From contig CH003308.1 in NCBI GenBank assembly GCA_000149265.1, positions 146,060 through 210,059 of the forward strand: a stretch of DNA of 64,000 nucleotides, given 5' to 3'. The position numbers were made by a program, and so were the translations under genes. Of this stretch, positions 37,288 through 48,162 are shown piece after piece; positions within the stretch are counted from its first letter, which is position 1; each line of letters opens with the position of its first letter. The notes beneath the pieces were generated by a model. That model had not been told where the DNA came from. It saw only the letters and a program-made list of their open reading frames with translations, and made no database searches. Source of the DNA: Ciona savignyi (taxonomy: Eukaryota; Chordata; Ascidiacea; Phlebobranchia; Cionidae).

Positions 37288-40200
37288 TTATGAGCGTTTC
37301 CGTAAACTGTAGGGTGGCCACGTGACCGACAAACGAACATAATGAATCCACTGTCGTCGTATAGTTGACATTGTAGTGGAACGTTTTGTTTGTCGTTGTG
37401 TTGTTGTTGTTGGTTGTATTGTCGATAAAAAGACCTGGATTCTTGTTGTTTTGGTAGTTGTTGCACCAGTGATCGATATTGTGGTTGGAGTATGTGTTGT
37501 AGGAGGATGTGTTGTAGATGATTGTGTTGTAGGTGGTTGTGTTGTAGGTGGTTGTGTTGTAGGTGGTTGGGTTGTAGGTGGTTGTGTTGTAGGTGGTTGT
37601 GTTGTAGGTGGTTGTGTTGCAGGGGTATGTGTTGTAGATGATTGTGTTGTAGGTGGTTGTGTTGTAGGTGGTTGCGTTGTTTGTAATAAAGTTATGCTTG
37701 ATGAATCTGATGAAGCAACTGATGTAGTTGTTGTATGCTGCGTTGAACTTGTCGGCGTCGCGTTTTCCAATACTGATTCGGTCGGCACACTTCCTGCACT
37801 TGTTGTGAAGTCGCGCGGACCGGTCTGTTGAAATTGAGTGCGAGAAAAATCTACCCAGTCGCATTTCCCGTCATTTTTACGAACACATGCGGATGTTTGT
37901 GCCGGGAACTCGTATACATCTCGACATTCGCTGACCTTTGTCTAAAAAATAGCGATGATATAGCGAGCTGAATATTTATACTACAAGGGAAATGGTATGA
38001 GTCAGACAGATAACATAGGGGAAAATTTCGTAAATCACTTTCACGTCATGGTGAAAGAATGTCCGATAATAAAAATAGTTCGAACCCAGTTGTCTTAGGT
38101 CATGTATTATGGAAAAACTTTTAGGGTTTTCAGAGATATATTGTTTGAATTTTTACTGATTAATTCGGAAAATCGAGAGTTTGCAAAAAAAGAACAGTTG
38201 AACTCGGTTGAAGTATATATTAACTTTCTGAGACTACAAAAACCGGTTTTTATACTTTCGTCATTATTTTAAGAATTTCAATTGCTTATGTAATGTGGAT
38301 TGCATTGATAATTATAATGTAGATTTATTATTACTAAAAAACGAAAAAAAAAATGCGAAATATAAACATTTATTTGCATGTATCTAAATCTAAGTAATGT
38401 TAAACTAAACGTTTTGTTTTTCGTTAAACCCAAATCGTAAAACGATCAATTGGTTAAGTGATACCAATCAAATATTATTTCACATACAGCCCCTCTTACC
38501 GTGCTCATATCGTACTGTTTCTTTATTGAGCAAAATGAACATCCGTTCACATACGACTTCTTTCTAATGTGCGAATCTATAGCGGCGATTTGTTGTGGAG
38601 TGAAGTAATCATGGAGCTCACGGAACGAACATTGATCCATCTTCAATCCTCCCTGGTGCGATTTTCCTGTTGAGCAATTAGTTTTAATTCATATAATCTG
38701 CCAATGTCTTTAACATATACATATCACACTGCAGTGACCCCTGACGATTGCCCGTGCCATAAATCCCTTTGTTTCCCACAGACCGAGGTCAAAATTAGTA
38801 ATCTATATCGCAATAAAATTTAATTTCGATATAAACGCGTCAATTTTGGAGTCAGAGTTTTGCAGAATTTATATTTTTGAAGGTTTTGTTAAAAAACTAT
38901 TTTTTTCTAAGATACACATATAAATAGTAACGTATCGTTTTTTGTATTTAAAGTTAAATACGTTTTTTTGTCCAAAATTGAATTTGATATAGCCTAGCGT
39001 ATTTTACACTAACTTGTTACTTTCAACTATAATCATCTAATATAACCAACACAAAAGGCGGATAAAAAATCACCCTCAATTCTTACCAGATACTATCTGT
39101 TTCCCCAACCACATGTCCAGCGCACACGCGCCTGCTTTGGAATATATATAAACAACATCACCCGGTCGAAATTCTTCGTACTTGCCCTTCAATACCTGCA
39201 AACAAAGATAATTCAAAATAAGTTTCCAAAAGTAAAATAAAAATGTGTATAGATTGCAACTATAACAACGAGAAATATATTACCCGATATATGATACAGA
39301 ATCCGTTCATGAATACAAATAAGGCAAAAAAGTGTATTCTCGGGGATAGAAAACTGAGTTGTTATAACGTTTTTCAGTTCTTTGATGCATGCAAATTAAC
39401 GGTATGTGGTATACAGAAATAATATAAAGAAGGTCGACATTTAGAGTCATTTAAACAATAATATATTGCATGAAGCTGTAGATTCATCAAAGCACAACTC
39501 GCTCCAGGTTATAAAATTACTTTTAATATTAAGGCGTTTTAGAATTTTGATTAGTTCCATTTTCAATTAATTGGAATTGGCCTTTTGCAGATTCTTGGTC
39601 AACCTCTAAAGATTAATTTATGTTTTGTTTTTTTGTGCTTATTTTTACACGGGCCAATTCCGTCATAAAAATCGATTAATAAAAGCACATACAAATGTTT
39701 AATTTTACTACAGGATATGTTGGAGTTCTCACAACTTATTAGATGTAACCCTTAATTAGTAGGGCTATTATGCAGGACTGCTATTACAATCCTCCTTAAC
39801 ATTGTCGTATACTCATGTGTTTCTCTCGATCACATTTTGGTTTTATGAAAATACCATGAACTCGCATTTGTTAGAAAAACTTTTAGCAGAATATATAAAC
39901 CGTTCTTCGCGTATTGTGTATGTCACGTCAACCAGTCAAACTTGAGATTATAATCAATTAAAACAAATAGCTATCAAGTAGCCTACAGCCAAACGCCGCA
40001 CGTATTGTTTATTAAGAAAGGCATACGCCCCAAACCATGTTCTCGGGCAGAGATGTAGGTTGCATTTCATGCGTGATGTATTTCCAAACATGCCACGTAC
40101 CTTTATTATTTTCGCTCTTCCAACTATTCCTGGCCCAAAGTTTCCCGTTGCGTCCGCAACATTTATTTCAATAATTCCAACTGTGAAAAAACAAGAGGTA

Positions 40201-40568
40201 TTATTGGTTAGCTTGTAACATTTTGCGATTATATTTATCTCGTTTTATATAAATTTGTTTTAAGCAGGAAATATGCCGACCTGTCCGCGCATGAAACGGT
40301 ATATAATTAATATAGTATTATAAAGTTTTAATTTTCTTTTACATCGTATAATGATTGTTCGGCAAATGTAAAGGCTATTTCCGCCTAAACACAGTAAGTT
40401 TTGTATACATTAAACTGCATTAACGTAATTCTTACACATCATTTAAACATTATATTGCTTACCAAAATCGTCGCGGCAAATTTTCTCTTGGGGCTGCATA
40501 TAATAGCACTCACACGCTTGACCACTAGGTACAAGGACTAGTAAAATTGCTAGAATTATAATTTTCAT
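37288..40568 (-). CDS. TIMP-like metalloproteinase inhibitor with mucin-like Thr/Pro tail
   Basis: Secreted inhibitor of matrix metalloproteinases, by family. Exons in transcript order: 40568-40463, 40180-40101, 39195-39087, 38666-38500, 37941-37288; phases agree, 371 residues. An 18-residue signal peptide (MKIIILAILLVLVPSGQA) is followed by mature CEC, with a third Cys at mature position 13, exactly the TIMP Cys1-Cys3-Cys13 pattern in which the free N-terminal Cys chelates the protease zinc. Further TIMP blocks: VVGRAKI-like IVGRAKIIKVLKGKY, GGLKMDQCSF, and ACVRKNDGKCDW (compare ACIKRSDGSCAW in TIMP2). The mature chain has 10 Cys instead of the usual 12; the C-terminal domain has four. After about residue 186 the chain becomes Ser/Thr-rich and carries about twelve TTQPP-type repeats (residues 241-304), likely O-glycosylated. 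There is no GPI or membrane segment. Usual TIMPs are about 200 residues. Confidence 0.88.
37490..37680 (-). repeat. 15-bp coding minisatellite in the TIMP tail
   Basis: On the plus strand the unit is GTTGTAGGTGGTTGT, repeated about twelve times with variants. On the coding strand it encodes Thr-Thr-Gln-Pro-Pro, with SSTTH and TPATQ variants. Because the unit is a multiple of three, the other frames are also open across it. Confidence 0.92.
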
Positions 40569-41776
40569 GGCAAGTGATTGTCCGTACTGCTTTAGATAAC
40601 AAATAAACTTTCTTGCCTACAAAAATATTATAAGGTTAACAACCTAATAAAAAGTAATTCTGTTTTGGTAAGTAAGTCTTTTTGATGGCTAGTACGAATA
40701 ATAGTAATTTCTAATACTATCGATCTAAAGAAAAACTTTCTCAGTAATAAACGGTAATAAAAAGGAAATTTATCTAACCACCCATAATTGGAACAATAAA
40801 CAAAACAGATGACACGTGAACTCACTTATAAACTACACACGGAGGGCACGATTAAATCAGAGGTCTAAGCTCGTGTGCTTGCGGTGTGTCCGAGCGAGTC
40901 TGTTTTATATGCGCAAGTGCATCAATAACCTTTAATCAACTTTCTCCCGTGGCTGCTGATAGCGACTCCTCTTGGTAGGAAAACACGCTTGGGAACTCGT
41001 CCTCTTTATTTCGCTGTCATACCGGTCAAAATAAGGATGACAACATCCTTCGAACTAAGAATTTTATGTCAAATATGTCCAGGCATTTTCATTTCTGGTT
41101 TCCCACACACTTTCATGTATCTTTAAATCGGCTATGATATTAATAAACTATCAAGGGGCATATTTGGTGAATATTAACTATGTAAAAAACAGTTGGTGCA
41201 TAAGCTATGGTTTTTTAACATGAATTTATTTCTATAGGGGCACTTTAATACGTTATAGTCCTGCTATAATGCTGGTTGCAATGTTTCAAGTGTTTGATCA
41301 ATTTTCTGCAACCCTGTACGAACAATGTCGCTTATCTTTGTCAAAATCAAGCTTCAAAATATTTTCTATTCAACTTGGAAGGTAAGAATGCCACGCGGGT
41401 TCATATCGTGTTTTTTCGGTGTACGATAACTTATTAACGTGAGCCATAAGTCCTATCCGATCAAGTTGGGTATTAAGTGCGAAATCTGGGAAATTTTACA
41501 GACATTTCCTTGTTGTTGGCGACTGGAATCTAGACCTTGGCGCCTTACTATACTGTAAACAGGTCACCGCTTGCTGTTTGTTCTGTGTGTTGTCAATTTT
41601 AATAAAATTATTTTCCCAAATATTTCCAGACCATGTTCTATAATCACACGTCATTAATTTACTTCACCCGCCACGCGAACGCCATCACGTCACAAAGACT
41701 TCCTGTAGCCTCACAATGCCGGTTGTTTTTGAGTTCCAGTCACTACGAGTTGTAGAATTACCACGGACGCTGGAGA
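40569..41776. promoter_or_regulatory. Shared upstream region of divergent TIMP and Ly6 genes
   Basis: About 1.2 kb separates the two start codons, which face away from each other. I see no exon, only a CACACGGAGGGCACGATTAA stretch that may be TIMP 5' untranslated sequence. A shared promoter is an inference from the arrangement only. Confidence 0.4.
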
Positions 41777-44544
41777 ATGGGATTACTCAAGGCTGCACTA
41801 ATCACTTTCTGTCTTGTGTCAAGCGGTGAGTTCGTACCTTCAGGTTAATCTTATGTCATCATCAACCAGTAGCAAACTGCTGACGTGCGAACTTCACGCG
41901 GGAGCATTTTACCTCGACTGCCCGATTTCACAACAAATCCGGTTATCGTAGAAATGTTTTAATGAAAGCGCTTTAAAGGAGAGTTTTTCATGGACTTATA
42001 CGTCAAAACAAGACTTGGAAAAGTTGATTTTGAGCAAAACGTAGAAGCCAATATCTTGATCAGTCTTGATATTAACATTTACCTATCCTGTTGTGTGTGA
42101 AAACTCTCGTAGAAATAGATAATTCGTGCATACACCATTCCAGTTATTTGTATCACAGGATGCATATAAAAATAGACGTGGATAACCTGTCGCAATATAG
42201 GTGGAAAGAAACGTTGCCTTTATGAAGTGTTTTGACCAGCGATCAATTATTTCAGTATGGAATTGCAATAGTTATGGTTTTACGTACAAATGCAGGGAAA
42301 AAATAACGATGCGATATATACTATTTCTCGCATTGGATTTGCAAAAACGAATATATGTATTTGCCATAAGACAATATTACATTTATAATCACATAAAGTC
42401 AATTCCGTTCATACATTTCATCGAATTTTGTTTGCAAATCAGTGGCGCCACCTTTTCAACGGACGGCGCCAAACGAAATGTCGCATCGTGTGGTTTCCAT
42501 GTTTTTCAGTTTCGCCTAATCCCATACTATAAGCTTCCCTCGTATTTTGTATTCGGATATATATAAGTATCTACTTATATATTCACTGCGACATGTAACA
42601 AAAACGTTCGGTGTAAGGGTAGACACTCAGATTGTCATTGCTATTTACAGTACACAAAGTGGGCTACTTTTTATTACTGCAATGCTAAACTATCCGTTTG
42701 TTTCCGCTGTATAAACGAATCAGTTATGTGCCGTTATTGACGATGATCCCGCTTTAGAACCCGTCCGTTTTACGGAAACCGTTGGGACGACTCATCCACT
42801 GCGTCATACGGCAGGTATCGCAGCAACGTGCTGCAGAGTGAATAGTATTAAAATGATAATAAATGTGATAATAAAATTAAAATACACCAAGTATTTAAGA
42901 AAAGTTATTAAGGAAAGGATTTTCTCGCTTTTAAAAATTTCTTATATCAGCAATTTTGGAATATTCATATATCGGTAATATCGCCAATTAAAATTTCCAT
43001 ATTTTTTAGTTGTTGGCTTAAAATGCTACTCTTGCGCCAATACGCCAGATTGCAAGCAGCCAAATGCACAAACCCCAACTCAGGTTTGTGACGTCAACAT
43101 GCCCTGTATGTACATCACTGTAGGTATGATAATGGCACAGTCCAAAAAGGCTACATTTTGTTTTCTATATGTTTTTAAATTTTGTTTTATTTTGTTTGCG
43201 CATCTTATATCATGGACCTGCCGTACAAGGCAAAATATACCTTTGAACTCAGATTCACTACTCCGTAAACATGATTGTATAACGACCAATAAGCGTACTG
43301 GGACAGTTTTAAATATCCCGTATGCCAATTGGTAACTTCTCTTTAATGATCCCAATAAGCTAACTGTTTGGAACCGCTTTAGAAGCGTTAATAAATAGAA
43401 TATTTTAGCTACCTAGTTAAATTGGCATGGTAACTCATATTTGATTTTATTAACATTTTATTTTAGAATCTGGAAAGGGCAACATAACTTATAACCGAGG
43501 ATGCTATAAATTTCTTCATGCAAACGGCTGTGCTGCTCTGGATCCTAACAAACCGGAAGTTATTGTTTGCTCAATTGAATGCCACACCGGTGAGAATATT
43601 TATGACGTATTTAAAGTTCTGTGAGAATATCTACCGAAAATTGAAACACTATTGGTCGCCAGCTGGAAATTTGCGTGGGAACTTGGGATAGACCTCAAAG
43701 GGAAACGAAGGGGTGTAAATCACTGGCACTCGTCAGATTTTGTCTATAGTACGGTTAAATAGGATGGGAACATTGCAACAGTTGTTCAAACCATCAAACT
43801 ATACTGGGTTTAGCAAAAATCCGCTAAATGCCTTTTCTCGGACACGACTGAGAAGTTGGTGATGGTTTTCGAATGCTCAATCTTTCAACTAACAATCCGA
43901 CATGCTAAGAATGCGACAACCGACCGTTGGTTGTACTCGGCGGACAAGGCAGTTGACGGACATGTTTTGAACCCAGGGTTAATTGGGCTTATTTGATGCA
44001 ATATGTGCACCTGTTCAAGTTATTTAACGATAATCGTGTATATATATATATGTAGCCTCTAATGCGAATTTCTTGCACAAGTTATATGGTGAAATATAAG
44101 CCACAAGTGACAAATTAGTTTCTCCAAAATGTAGATCATATCGTGTCGTTAGTAGCCTATCTTGTTTCTATATTGAGCAGTGTAGACTATATACCTTTTT
44201 TGTACAGTAAGGTGTTGGGTATGAAACTAGCCAAGGAGATAGGCTTAACGAGGGTTGCTTAAACCCAGTGGATTAATGAGCTCAAAAAATCCAAAACTAT
44301 GTGAAATATATCCGTGAAACTGAGGATGGGCATGTATTATTCTAAAGAATAATCGAGTCTCTTGTATACCCAATAAGTGATCCCACGTTAGAGAGTAAAC
44401 ATTAGTATCCTATAGTATCACATTAATAATAAATAATTAATCATAAAAAGGCCATTTTCAGATTTGTGCAACTCTTCCGAGATATCAACGAAAACAAGCG
44501 TGGCGTTAACTGTTATGTCCTTGCTTGTCGTCGCATTCCTGTAG
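41777..44544 (+). CDS. Small GPI-anchored Ly6/CD59 (three-finger) domain protein
   Basis: Exons: 41777-41825, 43010-43123, 43467-43589, 44462-44544 (TAG); GT-AG junctions, all phase 1, 122 residues. The signal peptide is MGLLKAALITFCLVSSG. The mature domain starts LKCYSCANTPDC and ends CHTDLCN, the standard Ly6 start (CYxC) and end (CxxxxCN-like) signatures, and contains ten cysteines, the canonical number. A hydrophobic tail (VALTVMSLLVVAFL) right at the C-terminus after a short Ser/Thr linker fits a GPI attachment signal. The exon plan (signal, two domain exons, anchor exon) is typical of the family. Members act at the cell surface in adhesion, complement control or receptor modulation; the role of this one cannot be told from sequence. 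Confidence 0.9.
43790..43920 (-). repeat. Degenerate SINE fragment in Ly6 intron 3
   Basis: CTGGGTTTAGCAAAAATCCG, then AATGCCTTTTCTCGGACACGA, then an AATCTTTCAACTAACAATCC-like head follow the minus-strand order of the SINE family with many changes. Confidence 0.4.
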
Positions 44545-45062
44545 CGACAATAACATTTAAGTGGAATCCTATTTTTAGACGTGTTTACAAGTTCTTCATT
44601 GCCTTCAATTGATTCAAAATACAAAAAAATCGTTCAGTCTTGTACAAATGTTGATTTTGCTCTTAATACATACCAACGTAATATCTCGCTTGGGCATCGA
44701 ATGTGATCACCCATTTGTCGGATTTTTTTAAAACAAGAACGCTGTATGGATTTTTTATGATGAGACCAACATTTAATCTCCCCAATGAAAAAAAACAAGC
44801 ACAATTATGGCGACTGTTAATTACAGAAATTCCGTCCAACTGGTGACAAGCCCTGCCACCTCAACCGCGACCGAATTAGTTATCCACAAGGATCATTTCA
44901 GAAAAAACAATCGTCAACAAAATCATACTATAACGCGTTGGTATTTCAGCATATTACTCCGCCCGTTAAACAACACATGTCTAGGCTATGTGACCTTAAA
45001 TTGCTTCCCTTGTCGGAAGCTTATTCGACTAATTATAATTACACGATCGAGTCATCAACGCT

Positions 45063-45121
45063 ACTTCCATTGAAAACTCAACACTTCCATTGAAAACTCA
45101 ACACTTCCATTGAAAAACTCC
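45063..45121. repeat. Three tandem copies of a 20-bp unit
   Basis: The unit ACTTCCATTGAAAACTCAAC is repeated twice exactly and a third time with one extra A and a different end. Confidence 0.9.
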
Positions 45122-46153
45122 AGTTATTTAAATGTTAAAAAATACCGTCTAAATTATGTACTTTTTTGTAATTAGGCACCTAAAATATTTTAAATAAGCA
45201 CACTGTGATTTTTGCCCAGGCGTCTTTTTCATTGGCCTATTTACTTGTTTGTTTGACCATCTAGAAGAAAGTTTGCACGAAGATAAAAGAACACCGCGGT
45301 CGAAGTTGTCACAATGTCTGGTCGTAAATTGGTAGTTTGGCGTTTGCTTTATGCCTTCCAATTGTTGTGTTGATGTTTGATGTAACCAACTTTGTCGGTC
45401 CCCATTCACAGGATCGTCACTCGGACCGTTTTTTTTATATACTAGTACGTATATGTATCCGTCGCCTTAACTAATCGGCCACACGACCGTACTTGTTTTA
45501 TTCTTTGCCATAACCTAACAACTTATATACTGGTAACATATACAGTCACCGACTTCTATCCCACGGGTTAAAGCAATATTTTTTGCATGTGTTTTCTTAG
45601 GGAAACTCCCGAATGGCGGTTTACATGTTTGTTTTCGCATCGGAAATTTCTGCAGTTTTAGTCGACCAACTAATCGACTTTTTTGAGTCAACTCCCGCAA
45701 GCAACAACTGGTTTCTTTTCAACAGCATTGCGGCTAACTGCAGATCACTGACGCTCTTACAAATGGCATTATATATATATAAAATGGCCTTACTCTTAAC
45801 CATTGATCTGCCCACCCGGACATCTGGATAATGAGTAAGGCCCTGGTCTCACATGTTCTTCGTTAGATGAATTAATCTAAAAATAGTTAAAGAAAACCCA
45901 TCGTGCTTGTTAATTTAATAGAACAAGAATAATATTAAAAACAGGGTATATATTCAATTAAAAAAATTATAATTTTATTCACCATCAACAACTGTGGTTG
46001 CCGGTTGGCTGACTAATTGTTTTTAAATAAGCAAATAACTGCTATGTAAATCATTTTAAGAGGTCAGTCTATTTTGCAATAGGTCATATAAACCTATTTA
46101 GTACTGTACTGCAGAAACTGTGATGTAAAAATATTGCGGTTTTGCAATAAACA

Positions 46154-46434
46154 GTCTGGTCGGTTAGTCTGATGGTTAACTGCTTCGCCTTTTAATTGAA
46201 AGGTTGCCAGTGCGAAACTTGTCGCTAACTAGTCGGTTGTGTCCTTGGTCTAAGAACTTTACGGACATTGCCTGAACCCAGCAGATTAATGGGTTGTACC
46301 AAATTAAAAGAATGTGTAAATCGTACATAATACCCCTCAATAGTAACACGAGTGTGGGTAATCTGACGATTGCCCATGTGTTAAACCCCTTGGTTTTCCC
46401 AATCACGGGGATAACCATGTATATCCTATCCTAA
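46154..46434 (+). repeat. tRNA-derived SINE (copy D) just upstream of MRPS17
   Basis: The head GGTCGGTTAGTCTGATGG is followed by AAAGGTTGCCAGTGCGAAAC, the CTTGGTCTAAGAACTTTACG block and a TATCCTATCCTA tail. It ends only about 21 bp before the MRPS17 ATG. Confidence 0.85.
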
Positions 46435-46455
46435 GAGTTTAAGCGAAAATAGATA

Positions 46456-47557
46456 ATGGACAAGTCAAAATTTTTATCATTGACAATGGGTCTGGGTCGT
46501 GTGGTGGCCAAGGAATATACACACCGTGCCAAAGTAGTTGTGCAATTAAACAGATTCAACCCATATTTAAATATGGTAAGTGAAAGTTGTAATTGAACCT
46601 ATTATATCTTATTAGAGGAAAACATTGTGTAAACCATACATGAGGATATTTAGGGGTATAATATTTAAGGAGATCAATATCAGTGATAAATATCGCTTTG
46701 ATGGAAAACTAAAAGGTTTCATTAGTACATTAATAGTGTCTGCAATTATAATTTGACAGTCTAATAATGGTGTAACCTAGCTAAGGATGAAAACTTCAAA
46801 TAAATTACTTATTTAGTTATTGAACTGTTTTTTTTTGTAAAGACTGTAGTGACAACTTTTTAGAGACAAAACAAGTGTTAAATAAGACTTTCAATAAAAA
46901 ACAAATAATAATTGACTTTGACTCTTCGCGTTCAGTGATATTTTATTCTGTACATCTTGGCGGGTCATCATTTTTTTACTTTGTGTTTTAGTTCTTTCCG
47001 GAAACTGAAACTCTTGAAAGTCACGATCCAAATGACAACTCGAAAGTGGGAGACATTGTTTTGCTACGAAAATTAGACCAACCATTGAGACATATTGAAA
47101 CTCATAAAATTGAAAGTATTGTGTTTTGTTCTGGTTCAATTGTTGACCCATTAACTGGTCTAAGGGTTGAAAGAGACAAGTAAGAACTGGTTTGTTTATT
47201 TATATTACATAGTCTTTTATAACAGGACTAATCGACAGTTGTATGTAAACAGATAAACAGCTGTTTAAATGAGTTCGGTATTCGTTAGATTTGGAATGTC
47301 AAATGCGTTTTTACTGTATCTGCTTGCTACCTAAGGTCAGCCAATTTTGGGAACCCTTGGTGAAAATAATGTTTAGTCAGCGTAACTTATAATACATTTT
47401 TAACAGGTACATTGATATTGAACCATTGACTGAAGATGATGTAGTTAAACTACAAAACGAAATCAAAGAAAATGAAGTTTTGGAGCGGGTGGCACACATG
47501 CCTAGAAAATCGGAATACCACTGGGAAAATAATGATATTTATAGAAAACAAAAATAA
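46456..47557 (+). CDS. MRPS17: Mitochondrial small ribosomal subunit protein uS17m
   Basis: Component of the mitochondrial 28S subunit, S17 family. Exons: 46456-46575, 46992-47179, 47407-47557 (TAA); phases agree, 152 residues. The S17 fold is recognisable: GLGRVVAKEYTHRAKVVVQL (first strands), SHDPNDNSKVGDIVLLRKL (compare AHDALQQCTVGDIVLLRAL in the human protein), and IVFCSGSIVDPLTGLRV. The first ATG gives a ten-residue extension before the Met at codon 11; either could be used, and the import signal is short as in other uS17m. An AATAAA at 47648-47653 lies about 90 bp past the stop. The ATG is preceded by AAAATAG, a possible trans- or cis-splice acceptor, just after a SINE tail. Confidence 0.9.
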
Positions 47558-48162
47558 CCACTGTTTTATTTCTTGCGGATGTTGTGAAAAATGAAGTCTT
47601 TTTGATTTGAGTTTCTGTATTTTTGTCAAGAAATTAAAAAGCTACAAAATAAATGTTGCAAAATTGTAGTCTAATTTTATGGGTATGGTGCGGTAGTTTT
47701 GAAATATAGAACCATTTGTTGTATATACCTTGGTTGCAAAAGTGCATGATCCGTGATAACCATATAATTATGTCCATATTGCAACTAATTCACAAGTTTG
47801 CAATCTCCATTTTACATATACAACTTTGAATTCATGCACTTTAGTGAAAAGCATGCTTTTATGTGTAAGAGTAAGAACAAATGGTATACATGGGCAACTA
47901 ACACAATATTGTGCATGCATAAACACAAAACGTTAGTTACAATAACAACTCGAAAGCTAATATAATCAGAATGTCAATTAAAGTACAATATGTCAAAGTA
48001 AAAAAAATACATACAAAAGTGATCTAGATTTTTCAAGTATTGTGGCCAAATGTATCCACTTTTTAAATAAAAAAGGACTCATTAGAAAGAAAACAAGAAA
48101 TTATGGAACATTAAAAAGTTTGTCGTTTCATATATTTATCAACAATGGAATTTCATTGTACT
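47558..48162. other. Short convergent intergenic region, MRPS17 to HSF
   Basis: Two 3' ends face each other. Apart from the MRPS17 poly(A) signal at 47648-47653, I see only AT-rich sequence. Confidence 0.6.

Larger units (their letters stand above)
44545..46455. other. Intergenic region between the Ly6 gene and MRPS17
   Basis: It holds three tandem 20-bp units at 45063-45121 and a SINE at 46154-46434. Several short open frames (44807, 45149, 45613) have no recognisable domain, and I do not call them genes. Confidence 0.55.

Noticed and set aside
37376-37831. Plus-strand open frame of 151 residues rich in VVGGC repeats
   Set aside because: It is the antisense shadow of the TIMP tail; a 15-bp repeat keeps all frames open. 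The minus frame continues the conserved TIMP cysteines and agrees in splice phase.
37184-37864. Minus-strand 226-residue NTTTYN-rich frame
   Set aside because: Same repeat read one base off the TIMP frame; it starts inside the TIMP exon and has no splice support.
42201-42566. Plus-strand 121-residue frame in Ly6 intron 1
   Set aside because: No signal peptide, domain or splice sites; composition is that of AT-rich intron.
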